From: Bog-473 sp963726135
GTDB lineage: Bacteria > Actinomycetota > Acidimicrobiia > Acidimicrobiales > RAAP-2
DNA length: 64,000 nt
Reading direction: 5' to 3'
Assembly: GCA_963726135.1 (NCBI GenBank)
Contig: CAVSBE010000008.1
Span: 1,674,001-1,738,000 of the forward strand
Below the pieces are notes generated by a model. It saw only the letters and a program-made list of their open reading frames with translations. It had not been told where the DNA came from and did not search any database. Made by a program: the position numbers and the translations under genes. Of this stretch, positions 15,127-24,292 are shown piece after piece (the first letter of the stretch is position 1; every line of letters starts with the position of its first letter).

Positions 15127-17289
15127 ATGGCCCCGCCCCCGCGAGCCCCCCGGCGCCCCCACGTCGTCTCGGCCCATGGCGACGACCGGGAGGATCCGTG
15201 GTTCTGGCTGCGTGAGCGCGACGACCCCGAGGTCCTGGCCTATCTCGAGGCCGAGAACAGCTACACGGACCAGGAGACGGCGCGACTCGGCGATCTGCGC
15301 ACCCACCTCTTCGAGGAGATGAAGGCCCGTATCAAGGAGACCGACATGTCGGTGCCGGCCCGGCGGGGCCCGTGGTGGTACTACACCCGCACCGAAGAGG
15401 GGAGGGACTACGGCATCCACTGCCGGCGGCCCGCCCGCAGCCGCGACGAGCTCCCGCCGGCCGGCGAGCCCGGAGGCGAGGAGCAGGTCCTGCTCGACGA
15501 GAACCAGCTCGCGGCGGGGTCGGACTACTTCGCGGTCGGAGGGGCCGTCGTCAGCCACGACCACCTCTGGCTCGCCTATTCGACGGACCGCACCGGCGAC
15601 GAGAAGTACGAGTTGCGCTTCCTCCCGCTCGACGCCGAGACGGCCCCCGCGGCAGCCGCCGAGGCGGTGCCCGAGGTCGGGTACGGGCTGGCCTGGTCTG
15701 CCGGGGCGGAATACGTCTTCTACACGCGCCTCGACGAGGCACAACGCCCGTACCAGCTGTGGCGGCACCGCCTGGGCAGCGACCCCGCAGACGACAAGCT
15801 GATCTTGGAGGAGGGTGACCGCCGCTTCTCGCTCGGCACCGGCTCGACCCGCGACGCCGCGTTGGTGCTGATCGGCCTGCACAGCACCAACACCACCGAA
15901 TGGCTGGCCATCCCCTCGGACACCCCGCTGGCCGCGCCGCAAGTGGTGCTCCCGCGCCGGGAGGGGGTCGAATACGCGGTGGACCACCTCACGCCCGCCA
16001 CCGGCGGGACCGGCTGGTTCGTGGTCCTCACCAATGACGGGGCGCGCGATTTTCGCGTGGTCGCCGCGCCCGACGCTGCACCGGGCTCTGCGACGACCTG
16101 GCGCGAGGTCGTGGCTCACCGACCGGGGGTGCGCGTGGAGGACGCCGACGCGTTCGCGAGTGCGCTCGTCCTGAGCGAGCGCGCCGAGGCGCAGACCCAG
16201 GTCCGTGTGCTCCCGCTCCCCGAACGAGGCGATCCGTTTGCTGGCGACCTGCTCGGGTCGGGCTGGGTCGTCCCGTCCATCGACAGCCCCTCGTCGACCT
16301 GGCTGGGCGCCAACCCCGAGCCCGACGCGCCAGTCCTGCGTATCGGCCGCACCTCGCTCGTGACGCCGTCGAGCGTCCTGCAGGTCGCCCTGACCGGGCG
16401 GGAGGAAACGCTGCTCAAGCAGGAGCCCGTACTGGGAGACTTCGATGCCTCCCGCTACACCACATACCGGAGGTGGGCCGTCGCGCCCGACGGGACGAGG
16501 GTCCCGATCTCGGTGGTCCACCGGGCCGACCTCACCCTGCCCGCCCCAACCCTCCTGTACGGCTATGGCGCCTACGAGGTCAGCATCGACCCTTCGTTCT
16601 CGCACCATCGGCTGTCGCTCCTCGACCGCGGCGCCGTCTTCGCCATCGCACACGTACGCGGTGGCGGGGAAATGGGACGCGCCTGGTACGAGGGTGGCCG
16701 GATGGAGCACAAAGCCAACACGTTCTCGGACTTCATCACCAGTGCGCGCCACCTGACCGAGGCCGGGATCGCCCGCCCCGGCGCCCTGGCCGGCCGGGGC
16801 GCATCGGCCGGCGGCCTGCTCATCGGCGCCGTGGCCAACCAGGCGCCCGAGGTCTTCAAGGCGCTCGTGGCGCAGGTGCCCTTCGTGGACTGCGTCACGA
16901 CGATGCTCGACGACTCGCTCCCGCTGACCGTCGGCGAGTGGGAGGAGTGGGGAAACCCCCTGGCCGACGAGTCGGCCTACCGCCGCATGCTCACCTACTC
17001 CCCCTACGACAACGTCACCGGCCAGAACACCGACGGGACTTCCCGCACCTATCCCGACCTGTTCGTGACCGCCGGGTTGAACGATCCCCGGGTCTCCTTC
17101 TGGGAGCCGGCGAAGTGGGTGGCCAAGCTGCGCGCCGTGACACCCCGCACGAAGGTGCTCCTGCGGACCGAACTCGGCGCGGGCCACGGTGGGCCCTCCG
17201 GCCGCTACGACGCCTGGAAGGAGGAGGCGCTGGTGCTGGCCTTTCTCCTCGATGCCCTGGGCCTGACCCGGGTGGCGGGCGGCGACTAG
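15127..17289 (+). CDS. ptrB: Oligopeptidase B (prolyl oligopeptidase family, S9A)
   Basis: 720 aa cytosolic serine peptidase cleaving short peptides after basic residues. The N-terminal beta-propeller starts with DPWFWLRERDDPEVLAYL and YTRTEEGRDYGIHCRR. The catalytic domain has GRGASAGGLLIG with Ser about 560, GLNDPRVSFWEPAKW with Asp about 653, and GAGHGGPSGRYDAWKE with His about 687. The spacing matches E. coli PtrB. The start at 15127 is an ATG. Its TAG stop overlaps the stop of the convergent membrane protein gene in a shared CTAG. Confidence 0.95.
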   Translation: MAPPPRAPRRPHVVSAHGDDREDPWFWLRERDDPEVLAYLEAENSYTDQETARLGDLRTHLFEEMKARIKETDMSVPARRGPWWYYTRTEEGRDYGIHCRRPARSRDELPPAGEPGGEEQVLLDENQLAAGSDYFAVGGAVVSHDHLWLAYSTDRTGDEKYELRFLPLDAETAPAAAAEAVPEVGYGLAWSAGAEYVFYTRLDEAQRPYQLWRHRLGSDPADDKLILEEGDRRFSLGTGSTRDAALVLIGLHSTNTTEWLAIPSDTPLAAPQVVLPRREGVEYAVDHLTPATGGTGWFVVLTNDGARDFRVVAAPDAAPGSATTWREVVAHRPGVRVEDADAFASALVLSERAEAQTQVRVLPLPERGDPFAGDLLGSGWVVPSIDSPSSTWLGANPEPDAPVLRIGRTSLVTPSSVLQVALTGREETLLKQEPVLGDFDASRYTTYRRWAVAPDGTRVPISVVHRADLTLPAPTLLYGYGAYEVSIDPSFSHHRLSLLDRGAVFAIAHVRGGGEMGRAWYEGGRMEHKANTFSDFITSARHLTEAGIARPGALAGRGASAGGLLIGAVANQAPEVFKALVAQVPFVDCVTTMLDDSLPLTVGEWEEWGNPLADESAYRRMLTYSPYDNVTGQNTDGTSRTYPDLFVTAGLNDPRVSFWEPAKWVAKLRAVTPRTKVLLRTELGAGHGGPSGRYDAWKEEALVLAFLLDALGLTRVAGGD

Positions 17290-18185
17290 GCCGTCGCGCC
17301 GGTGCTCTGGAAGCTCAGCGTGAAGGGCGCCTGGTAGCCCGAGGGCAAGGAGACGGCCGTGCCGTCGACCGTGGCCGAGAAGGCGGCCGGCGCCCCCGCG
17401 ATCACCGTGACGGGCCCGGTGGCGGCGATGGTGTGCGACTGCCCCGAGAACAGCGTCGCGGTGAAGAGCACGGAACCGGTTGCCGTGTTCGTGGCCTCGA
17501 TCCAACACTCGCCCGTCGTGGCGGCGAGCGCGAGCGAGTAGCTGGTCGCAGCCACCTGGTAGATCGCGGTGTGCGCAGAACCGGCCTGCGGTGCCGAGAC
17601 AGAGGGTGGAGCCGTCGACGTGGTCGTCGTCTGATGGCGTGGAGGTGTGCCCGAGCGCGGCTGGGACGTGGCCGTTGCTCGTGACTTGGCGTGATGCGCC
17701 GGAGAGTTCGAGTGAAGCCCGGTGACGATCAGCACCACGATGAGCACGGCCACGGCTGCGACCGCCGCCGCAGGCCCCGCGAGGCGACGAGGGCGGTTGT
17801 TGATGGAGCTGATGACCCTGTCCTCGGTTCCGCTCATGAAGGTCGGATGAACGACCTCCGAGCCGGCGTCGTCGAAGGTGACCGGTTCGGACGGGTTCGC
17901 CACGGGTGGCGGGGGGACGGGCGGGACGGGCGTCAACCCGGGCTCGGTCAGCCGCACGGCCGACGTTCCCGAGACCTTGAAGGCACTGGCGGGGAAGGCA
18001 CCTTCGTCGTTGCCGTTCTGGGGCCCGGCGGCGGGGAGGTGGGCTCGCATCTCCTCGAGCGTGTGCAGCTGACGGTGGTAGTGCTCCACCGAGTGCACGT
18101 CGTCGTGGGAGCGCCGGCGCAGGAGGAAAGCCGCGGCGAGTCCCCCGAGGACGACGACACCGGCTATCGCACCGATCAGCACCAA
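17286..18185 (-). CDS. Two-helix membrane protein with RodZ-like (DUF4115) C-terminal domain
   Basis: 299 aa. The N-terminus is a membrane helix (LIGAIAGVVVLGGLAAAFLL) followed by RRR. A Pro-rich cytoplasmic linker and a second helix near 140-158 (AAAVAAVAVLIVVLIVTGL) come next, then a Ser/Thr/Pro-rich stretch. The final 90 residues (YSLALAATTGECWIEATN, LFSGQSHTIAATGPVTVIAG, AAFSATVDGTAVSLPSGYQ) resemble the extracytoplasmic beta domain of RodZ. No helix-turn-helix is present, so this is not a full RodZ. A cell-envelope role is inferred. Start is TTG 18185 or GTG 18182. Confidence 0.78.
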   Translation of the reverse strand: MVLIGAIAGVVVLGGLAAAFLLRRRSHDDVHSVEHYHRQLHTLEEMRAHLPAAGPQNGNDEGAFPASAFKVSGTSAVRLTEPGLTPVPPVPPPPVANPSEPVTFDDAGSEVVHPTFMSGTEDRVISSINNRPRRLAGPAAAVAAVAVLIVVLIVTGLHSNSPAHHAKSRATATSQPRSGTPPRHQTTTTSTAPPSVSAPQAGSAHTAIYQVAATSYSLALAATTGECWIEATNTATGSVLFTATLFSGQSHTIAATGPVTVIAGAPAAFSATVDGTAVSLPSGYQAPFTLSFQSTGATA

Positions 18186-18289
18186 CTCATATTCAACAGG
18201 ATCTGCCGGAGACAGAGTGCCGCGGCCTCCCTCAGCCGGTGAACGCTCCGCCGGGCGGGAGGAGCCGGCGCGATCGTGCCGGCCCTGCC

Positions 18290-18835
18290 TCAGGTGGCCA
18301 GGCGTGGGCGGATGTCGTCGGGGATGTCGCTGCGGAGCGGGTTGGCCTGGTCACGCGCAGAAAGGATGGGGACGCTGACACCCCAATCCGCCCCCACCGC
18401 GGGGTCGTTCCAGGCCAGCCCCAACTCGTCCGCCGGGTCGTAGTAGTCGTCGACCAGGTACGTGAGGAGGATGTCACTCAGCGCGGCGAAACCGTGCGCC
18501 ACCCCCGGCGGGATGTAGACGCCCTGATCGACCTCGCCGTCGAGCTCAACGACCTGGGTCGCACCGTCGGTCCTGGAACCCACCCGCAGGTCGTGCAGCA
18601 CGACCCGCAGCCGCCCCCGCAGGGCATACCAGTAGTCGGCCTGGTGGCGGTGGAAATGCAGCCCGACCAACGCTCCGGCCTGCTTCTCAGAACGGTTGCC
18701 CTGCACCATCTCGCGGCCGTTCGGAAACCAGCTGCGCCTGTAGGTCTCGACGAAGCGGCCTCGCTCGTCGCCGTGCACGTCGGGCCGGACCAGGACGACG
18801 TCGTCGATTACCTCGGAGGGGATGAGTTCTGGCAT
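18290..18835 (-). CDS. rmlC: dTDP-4-dehydrorhamnose 3,5-epimerase family protein
   Basis: 181 aa cupin. HGDERGRFVETYRRSWFP is the substrate-binding N-terminal block, LVGLHFHRHQADYWYALRGRLRVVLHDLR carries the catalytic histidine region, and QGVYIPPGVAHGFAAL with TYLVDDYYDPADELGLAWNDP completes the family pattern. The enzyme epimerises the sugar ring in dTDP-L-rhamnose synthesis, used for cell-wall or surface polysaccharide. No rmlA, rmlB or rmlD lies nearby, so it may serve another sugar pathway. Confidence 0.9.
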   Translation of the reverse strand: MPELIPSEVIDDVVLVRPDVHGDERGRFVETYRRSWFPNGREMVQGNRSEKQAGALVGLHFHRHQADYWYALRGRLRVVLHDLRVGSRTDGATQVVELDGEVDQGVYIPPGVAHGFAALSDILLTYLVDDYYDPADELGLAWNDPAVGADWGVSVPILSARDQANPLRSDIPDDIRPRLAT

Positions 18836-18860
18836 CGGGCGAACGGTAGCAAGTGCCGCG

Positions 18861-19337
18861 TCAGGGGTCGAACCGGCCGAAGCCGGAACGGTAGAACAGC
18901 AACGGGCCGCCCTTTCTTATGTCCATGGCCACCACGTGGCCGATGACGAGCTCGTGGTCACCCCCGTCGAAGATCTCGCCGAGCCGGCACTCGACCACGG
19001 CCAACGAGCCGTCGATCACCGGCGAACCGGTGATCCCGGACGACCATGCCACCCCGTCGAACTTGTCTCCTCCCGACACGGCGAAGGCCCGGCACAGCGC
19101 CTCTTGACGTTCCTCCAGGATGTTCACGCAGAACGCGCCGGCCTTTGCGATGCGGGGCCAGCTCGTCGAGCTCCGCGCCGGCGCGAGGAGCACCATCGGC
19201 GGGTCGAGGGACAAGGCGGCGAACGACTGGCACGTGAAGCCGACCGGCAGGCCCTCCTCGAGGGCGGTGACGATGGTGATGCCGGTGGCGAAGTGACCGA
19301 GTACTTCGCGGAACCGGGCCTGGTCGAGGCCCGACAC
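18861..19337 (-). CDS. Flavin reductase (FMN/FAD-dependent, HpaC/HsaB type)
   Basis: 158 aa. FREVLGHFATGITIVTA, GFTCQSFAALSLDPPMVLLAP, AFCVNILEE and HELVIGHVVAMD are characteristic of the split-barrel flavin reductases that supply reduced flavin to two-component monooxygenases such as those for aromatic or sterol-ring hydroxylation. No partner oxygenase is in the window. GTG start at 19337, five bases after the stop of the upstream metallo-hydrolase gene, so co-transcription is likely. Confidence 0.9.
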   Translation of the reverse strand: MSGLDQARFREVLGHFATGITIVTALEEGLPVGFTCQSFAALSLDPPMVLLAPARSSTSWPRIAKAGAFCVNILEERQEALCRAFAVSGGDKFDGVAWSSGITGSPVIDGSLAVVECRLGEIFDGGDHELVIGHVVAMDIRKGGPLLFYRSGFGRFDP

Positions 19338-19342
19338 GGCGC

Positions 19343-20197
19343 CTATGCCTTGCCGAGGTCGATTGACTGGGATTCGTGCGCGGAGGCCACGTCATCGACG
19401 CGTTTGGCCTCGGGAAGCCTGCGGGCCTGGTTGAGGATGCGGTCGAGCTCGCGGTCGGTGTGCGACGGGTCGTGGTGCGAGAGAAGCAATCGCCGTGCTC
19501 CTGTCTCAGCCGCCACGTGCACCGCGTAGGCGGCGGTGGAGTGGCCCCAGTCAGCCTTGTCCGAGAACTCGTCGTCGGTGTACTGGCCGTCGTGGATGAG
19601 GAGGTCCACCCCCGAGCAGAGCTCCAGAACGGCCTCGGGAATGACACGGCGGTCGAGCGGCGCCTGGTGGTCGGACATGTAGGCGACCGAGCGGCCCTCC
19701 GCCTCGATCCGGAAACCGAGCGTGACCCCACTGTGCGGGATCGGCCGGGCCATGACCTTGGCGGCGCCGATCGAGAAATCCTCCGCCCCGACGTCGACGG
19801 TGATCAGCTCGCCACGGAATTGCTCCATGTGGATGGGGAAAACCGGCGGCTGCACCGCGGCGTGCAACGCGTCCTTCAGGCTGCCCTTGGGCTGCGCCGG
19901 CCCGTAGACGGTGAGGCGGGCACCGGGATCGTGCAGCGGCCCGAAGAAGGGGATCCCCAGAATGTGGTCGAAATGGAGGTGGGTGAGGAGAGCCGTGGCG
20001 TGCATCGGTGTTCCGAGCGCGCGGACCTCCTTGTGCAGGACGTCACCCAGCGCTCGTAGGCCGGTTCCCAGGTCGACGATGAGCGGCTCGTCCCCCTCAA
20101 TGTCGATGACGAGGCACGAGGTGTTCCCCCCGTAGCGGCGGTACCGATCCCCCGAACACGGGCACGACCCCCGCACGCCGTAGAACGTGACGTTCAC
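19343..20197 (-). CDS. MBL-fold hydrolase of the cyclic-nucleotide phosphodiesterase type
   Basis: 284 aa from GTG 20197. VNVTFYGVRGSCPCSGDRYR and GGNTSCLVID open the protein; LLTHLHFDHILGIPFF is the HxHxDH zinc motif; MSDHQAPLD, LLIHDGQYTDDEF, WGHSTAAYAV and LLLSHHDPSHTD supply the remaining metal ligands. The layout matches the phosphoribosyl 1,2-cyclic phosphate or class III cAMP phosphodiesterase-like MBL group. A TAACGT box ends 7 nt before the GTG, supporting this start and a leaderless mRNA. First gene of a two-gene unit with the flavin reductase. Confidence 0.88.
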   Translation of the reverse strand: MNVTFYGVRGSCPCSGDRYRRYGGNTSCLVIDIEGDEPLIVDLGTGLRALGDVLHKEVRALGTPMHATALLTHLHFDHILGIPFFGPLHDPGARLTVYGPAQPKGSLKDALHAAVQPPVFPIHMEQFRGELITVDVGAEDFSIGAAKVMARPIPHSGVTLGFRIEAEGRSVAYMSDHQAPLDRRVIPEAVLELCSGVDLLIHDGQYTDDEFSDKADWGHSTAAYAVHVAAETGARRLLLSHHDPSHTDRELDRILNQARRLPEAKRVDDVASAHESQSIDLGKA

Positions 20198-20204
20198 CCA
20201 CGCG

Positions 20205-20210
20205 ACGTTA
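20205..20210 (-). promoter_or_regulatory. Candidate -10 box (TAACGT) for the MBL hydrolase gene
   Basis: Read on the minus strand, TAACGT is separated by 7 nt from the GTG start at 20197, the distance expected if transcription begins at the start codon. It decides the start over longer in-frame options upstream. Confidence 0.45.
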
Positions 20211-20240
20211 GCTTGCGAGGGGCAACTACGTTCTGCACGC

Positions 20241-21113
20241 ATGATCGAGCGCACCATCTCCTGCAACGGCCTCGATTTCCTCTGCCTGACCGAGGGACCC
20301 GAGGACGGTCCGCTGGCCCTGTGCCTCCACGGATTCCCCGACACGGCCCACACCTGGCGCTACTTGCTCCCCGAGCTGGCGGCGGCCGGGTTCCACGCCG
20401 TGGCCCCCTTCGTGCGCGGCTACGCCCCGACAGCGCTTCCCGCCGACGGGCGCTACCAGGTGGGGGCGCTGGTGCGCGACGCCAACGCGCTGCACGAGGC
20501 GTGCGGCGGGGGGCCCGACGCTGTCATCGTGGGCCACGATTGGGGCGCGCTGACCGCCTACGGTGCCGTGGCGCACCAGCCCGGCCGCTGGCGCCGCGCC
20601 GTCACCGCGGCGGTCCCCCCGACGGCCTCCATCGGGATGTCGCTCTTCTCGTACGCCCAGCTCCAGCGCAGCTGGTACATGTTCTTCTTCCTGTCACCGC
20701 TGGCCGAGATGGCGCTGCCGCTCGAGGACTACTCGTTCATCGACCACCTGTGGCGTGACTGGTCACCCGCCTACGACGGCTCCTGGGACGTCGCCCGCGT
20801 CAAGGAGTCCATCGGGGACCCCGAGCGCATCGTGGCCGCGATCGGCACCTACCGCGCCCTCTACGACCCCTCGCTACGGGCGCCCGAGCTGGCCGAGGAG
20901 GAGGCCGCGGCACTGCAGCCCACGCCGAAGCCGACGCTGTACCTCCACGGGCGCGACGACGGCTGCATGCTGCTCTCGTCCATCGGGTCCCCGCTCGACT
21001 TCCTGGCCGACGGCTCCGAGATGGACGTCGTCGACGGCACCGGCCACTTCCTCCACCTGGAGCGACCTGACGTCGTGAACCGCCGCATCGTCGGCTTCCT
21101 GACCGCTCGGTAG
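20241..21113 (+). CDS. Alpha/beta hydrolase, epoxide hydrolase-like
   Basis: 290 aa. LCLHGFPDTAHTWRYLLPEL provides the HGFP oxyanion segment; VIVGHDWGALTAYG places an aspartate nucleophile at residue 100, as in epoxide hydrolases and haloalkane dehalogenases; LYLHGRDDGCM and VDGTGHFLHLERPD supply the acid and histidine. The cap domain contains several aromatics (YAQLQRSWYMFFFLSPLAEM) that would line a hydrophobic pocket. Substrate unknown. ATG at 20241; divergent from the MBL gene with a short shared intergenic region. Confidence 0.88.
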   Translation: MIERTISCNGLDFLCLTEGPEDGPLALCLHGFPDTAHTWRYLLPELAAAGFHAVAPFVRGYAPTALPADGRYQVGALVRDANALHEACGGGPDAVIVGHDWGALTAYGAVAHQPGRWRRAVTAAVPPTASIGMSLFSYAQLQRSWYMFFFLSPLAEMALPLEDYSFIDHLWRDWSPAYDGSWDVARVKESIGDPERIVAAIGTYRALYDPSLRAPELAEEEAAALQPTPKPTLYLHGRDDGCMLLSSIGSPLDFLADGSEMDVVDGTGHFLHLERPDVVNRRIVGFLTAR

Positions 21114-21117
21114 CGCG

Positions 21118-21987
21118 TCACCCGAGCCGCAGGACCGGCTCTCCGCCGCCGGACCACCGCGCGAACCCCTCGGCCACCAGCGATCCGGCCACCTGCTGCG
21201 CCCGGGTGGGGTCGTCCGCCCAGCCGCATGCGCCGGCCAGCCGCGACGCGGGCACACCACCGCGCCGCAGCGCCTCGAGCAGCAGGCCCCTCCCCTGGCG
21301 ATCCGACCCGGCGAACACGCTCTGGGGCCGCGCCGTCGGGCTCAGTCGCCACGGGTCGGGAGCCGTCGCGCCCCCACGGCGCCAGGCACACTGGCTGCGA
21401 AGAGGACAGCGCCCGCAGCTCGGGCGCGCCGCGGTGCACACGGTCGCACCGAGATCGAACACCGTCTGGTTGAACTCCCACGACAGCCCGGCGGGGACGA
21501 GGCGGTCGCCCAACCGCGTCGCCAGAGCGGGCGTCAAGGCGCTACCGGAGACGGCGCGGGCGAGTACCCGTATGGCGTTGGTGTCGACCGCCGCGACGTC
21601 CTCCCCGAACGCGAACGAGCGTACGGCTCGCGCCGTGTACGGCCCGACACCGGCCAGGGAGCGCAGCAATGCGTCCTCGCGCGGGACGTCGCCGCCATGG
21701 TCGGTGACGACCGCCGTGGCGGCCCGGTGCAGGTTCAGCGCGCGACGGTTGTACCCGAGGCCCGACCACTGACGCACCACCGTCGACGGGTCCGCCCGCG
21801 CGCAGGCAGCAGGCGTCGGGAACGCGGCGACGAAGCGCCGGTAATGCGGAAGGACTCGCTCGACCTGGGTCTGCTGGAGCATGACCTCGGAGACGAGGAT
21901 CCGCCATGGGTCCCGCGTGCGGCGCCAGGGCAGGTCCCGGCGGTGCTCGGCCCCCCACTCGAGCACCCGGCGCCGGATGCGCTGCAC
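21118..21987 (-). CDS. mutY: A/G-specific adenine glycosylase
   Basis: 289 aa. VSEVMLQQTQVERV carries the catalytic glutamate, LAGVGPYTARAV is the helix-hairpin-helix, VAAVDTNAIRVLAR the catalytic aspartate region, and CTAARPSCGRCPLRSQC (C-x6-C-x2-C-x5-C) the [4Fe-4S] ligands. MutY removes adenine mispaired with 8-oxoguanine. Only about 80 residues follow the cluster, with no recognisable NUDIX-like 8-oxoG domain, so it is a short actinobacterial type. GTG start. Its promoter is probably shared with the upstream hydratase gene 26 nt away. Confidence 0.94.
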   Translation of the reverse strand: MQRIRRRVLEWGAEHRRDLPWRRTRDPWRILVSEVMLQQTQVERVLPHYRRFVAAFPTPAACARADPSTVVRQWSGLGYNRRALNLHRAATAVVTDHGGDVPREDALLRSLAGVGPYTARAVRSFAFGEDVAAVDTNAIRVLARAVSGSALTPALATRLGDRLVPAGLSWEFNQTVFDLGATVCTAARPSCGRCPLRSQCAWRRGGATAPDPWRLSPTARPQSVFAGSDRQGRGLLLEALRRGGVPASRLAGACGWADDPTRAQQVAGSLVAEGFARWSGGGEPVLRLG

Positions 21988-22012
21988 CCGATCGGGCCGG
22001 GGGGCGGCGACC

Positions 22013-22525
22013 TCAGTCCCAGACGTCGTCGCCGTAGGGCCGCTGGCGCGCCGGGGCCGACGCTGACTTCCAGACCATCAGCTTGCGCCGGAAGTAGCAG
22101 ACCTCCTCGCCGCGCTGGTTGAAGGCCTTGGTCTCGACCGTGACGATTCCCCGGTCGTCCTTCGACTTGGACGGAGTGGCGCCGAGCACCCGCGTCTCCG
22201 CGTAGACGGTGTCGCCATGGAAGGTGGGCGAGCGGTGCAGGAGGGACTCGACCTCGAGATTGGCGATGCACGAGCCGCTGACGTCGGGGACGCTCATGCC
22301 GAGCGCCAGGGAGTAGACGAGGTTGCCCACCACCACGTTCTTGCCCTGCACGGTCTCGTGCTCCGCGAACCACGCGTTGGTGTGCAGGGGATGGTGGTTC
22401 ATCGTGATCATGCAGAAGAGGTGGTCGTCGTATTCGGTGATCGTCTTGCCGGGCCAGTGGCGGTAGATGTCCCCGGGGACGAAGTCCTCGAGGTAGCGGC
22501 CGAACGGACGGTCGTACACGGTCAC
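22013..22525 (-). CDS. mch: Mesaconyl-CoA hydratase (MaoC family, ethylmalonyl-CoA pathway)
   Basis: 170 aa single hot-dog protein. WPGKTITEYDDHLFCMITMN followed by HHPLHTNAWFAE, GKNVVVGNLVYSLALGMSVP, IANLEVESLLHRSPTFHGDT and TPSKSKDDRGIVTVETKAFN closely follow the actinobacterial MaoC encoded beside methylsuccinyl-CoA dehydrogenase and CitE-type lyase genes. It hydrates mesaconyl-CoA to beta-methylmalyl-CoA. The GTG start overlaps the stop of the upstream DUF6941 gene (GTGA). The dehydrogenase and lyase partners are encoded 2.5-5 kb away, at 25007-27579. Pathway assignment is recognition plus context. Confidence 0.85.
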   Translation of the reverse strand: MTVYDRPFGRYLEDFVPGDIYRHWPGKTITEYDDHLFCMITMNHHPLHTNAWFAEHETVQGKNVVVGNLVYSLALGMSVPDVSGSCIANLEVESLLHRSPTFHGDTVYAETRVLGATPSKSKDDRGIVTVETKAFNQRGEEVCYFRRKLMVWKSASAPARQRPYGDDVWD

Positions 22526-22959
22526 TCGACCACCTCCGATTGGCGCGGGCGAGTGGTGAAGCCGAGTGACGCCCCGGGCAGCGACTCGCCGTCGATGGTC
22601 AACCTCCAGGCGTAGCGCGTCCCAGGTGCCAACGGGATGGGTCCGAGGTTCACCGCCAACGCCACGTCGATCGGAGAACCCTCGGGGATCCCCTGCGGCT
22701 GGCTTACCGTGAACTCGCCACGCACCTCCACCGGCTGGGACCCCTCCGCCGTCTCCATCATGACCGGACCGCCGTCGGCATCCTCTAGGAAGAGCTCCCA
22801 GTGGTGCGAGGTCTCCGCCTCGTGCCAGTCGACGTCGATCTTGAGCGCGACGGCCGAGGGCACGGGGTCCGGTCCCGTCATGCTCCATCCTCCCCCCAGG
22901 ATGTACAGCTTGCCGTCGGCCACCTGGGCCGCGTCGCACAGCAGCATCGTCACTTTCAC
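22522..22959 (-). CDS. DUF6941-like conserved protein
   Basis: 145 aa. The N-terminus VKVTMLLCDAAQVADGKLYI followed by LGGGWS is the hallmark of a small actinobacterial family of unknown function. A beta-rich C-terminal half (GEFTVSQPQGIPEGSPIDVA, LAPGTRYAWRLTIDGES) is compatible with an immunoglobulin-like fold. The GTG at 22959 is supported by a TAACCT box 8 nt upstream. It is translationally coupled to mesaconyl-CoA hydratase and upstream of mutY. No function is proposed. Confidence 0.85.
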   Translation of the reverse strand: MKVTMLLCDAAQVADGKLYILGGGWSMTGPDPVPSAVALKIDVDWHEAETSHHWELFLEDADGGPVMMETAEGSQPVEVRGEFTVSQPQGIPEGSPIDVALAVNLGPIPLAPGTRYAWRLTIDGESLPGASLGFTTRPRQSEVVE

Positions 22960-22967
22960 GGAGGAGG

Positions 22968-22973
22968 AGGTTA
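22968..22973 (-). promoter_or_regulatory. Candidate -10 box (TAACCT) for DUF6941-mch-mutY
   Basis: On the minus strand TAACCT lies 8 nt before the GTG at 22959. The intervening CCTCCTCC has no ribosome-binding character, so a leaderless transcript is the simplest reading. Confidence 0.5.
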
Positions 22974-23004
22974 TCGGCCGGCCCGGACGGACCGATAACA
23001 GGGG

Positions 23005-24292
23005 GTGCCACGTGTCTCGGTGTGGGCCGAACGACGGAGCGCGCCGGTGGTGGCGACGGTCGCGATGTTCATCCCCGTCTTGGCGTACAGCTTTCTGGGC
23101 CATTCCGGCCTGCACGGCGGTGATTTCGAGCTTGTCACCCCCAGCGACCTGTGGAGCCTCGCCGCCAGTGCGTGGGCGCTCGGCCACGGCCAGTTCGGGC
23201 ATGTCTATGTCGCCAAGGGAGCCCTCACGTCGCCCCCGGCGTTCGAGGTCCTTCTCGCGCCGATCCTGCTCGCCGCCCAGGCCGTCGGCTTGGCGCCACA
23301 CGTCCATGGTTCGGGCCAACCCCTGAGCCTCTGGTTGGTGCTCGGCCCGGCGGCACTCTTGGTGGCGTCGACCGCGCTCTTCTCGGTCGACGCCGTCGCC
23401 CGGTACTGGGGTCTCTCGAACCGCACCCGGCTCGTGCTGGCTCTGGTGGGCGCGGCCGCCGTCGCCAACGTCGCGGGACTGTGGGGACACCCCGAGGACT
23501 GTGCCGCCCTCGCCATGGTCGTGTGGGCCGCGCTGCTGCTCGAGCGGGACGGGAAACACTGCGGGGCCGCGCGCCGCCCTCCTCATCGGAGTCGGCATCG
23601 CGTTGCAGCCGCTGGCGATCCTCGGTGTCGCCCCGGTCCTGACCCGCATCGGATGGAGGGCGGCAGCACGGGTCTCGTGGCGCCTCGCGCTGCCGAGTTT
23701 GGCCGTCCTTGTGGCGCCGCTGATCGGCGAGCCCCACCGGACCATCTTCGTGCTCGTCCACCAGCCTTTCCTGCCCCACTACATCTCGTTCACCCCGCTC
23801 ACCCACCTTGCCCCGGTGCTGGGCCCCGGCCTTGACGGCGGTGGACCGACCCGGCTCATCTCCACCCTGCTCTCTGCCGGCCTCGCCGTCGCCGTCTGCC
23901 GGCGCCGACACGACCTGGCCACGGTGTTGACGATGACGACGGTCGCCTGCCTCCTGCGCGTCCTCCTCGAGACGGAGCTGAACTGGTACTACGTGTGGCC
24001 CGTTGCCGCGCTGTGCCTGCTCCTCTCGGCGCGCCGTGGTGCAGCGCGGCTCTGCATCTGCAGCGCCGCCCTCGCGGTCAGCATGGTGCTGGGGAACCAC
24101 GACGCAGTCCACGACATCACGCTCTGGTGGCCGGCGCTGATGGCGACGCTGGCCGTCATGTCTGGCGTGCGCCACCCTTCCCCGTCTCCGCCGGGTCGTC
24201 CCGACGAGCGCCCGGCACGCCGCCGCCGGTCCCACCCGACCCGTAGAGTGCGGGGCGATGATGGAGCCGGTGCGTGCGGGCCAACGAAGTGA
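23005..24292 (+). CDS. Multi-pass membrane protein, interrupted by one +1 frameshift
   Basis: The first frame encodes about 187 residues with hydrophobic helices (VVATVAMFIPVLAYSFLGHS, WLVLGPAALLVASTALFSV, LVLALVGAAAVANVAGLWG). The membrane pattern then continues in the next frame (AALLIGVGIALQPLAILGV, LALPSLAVLVAPLIG, YVWPVAALCLLLSAR, ITLWWPALMATLAVMSGV) to the TGA at 24290. Removing one G from the run at 23563-23566 fuses them into one protein of about 430 aa with 9-10 helices. The architecture resembles bacterial glycosyltransferase-like membrane proteins, but no motif identifies an activity. GTG start, tentative. Confidence 0.7.

Noticed and set aside
15058..17508. Very long antisense open frame (over 800 codons) opposite oligopeptidase B
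   Set aside because: It is a mirror of the strongly coding plus-strand gene. The translation is Gly/Arg/Val/His-rich with no domain, a known artefact of high third-position GC.
18290..18835. rmlC taken as part of a rhamnose synthesis cluster
   Set aside because: No other nucleotide-sugar gene is within the window, so only the single enzyme is claimed.
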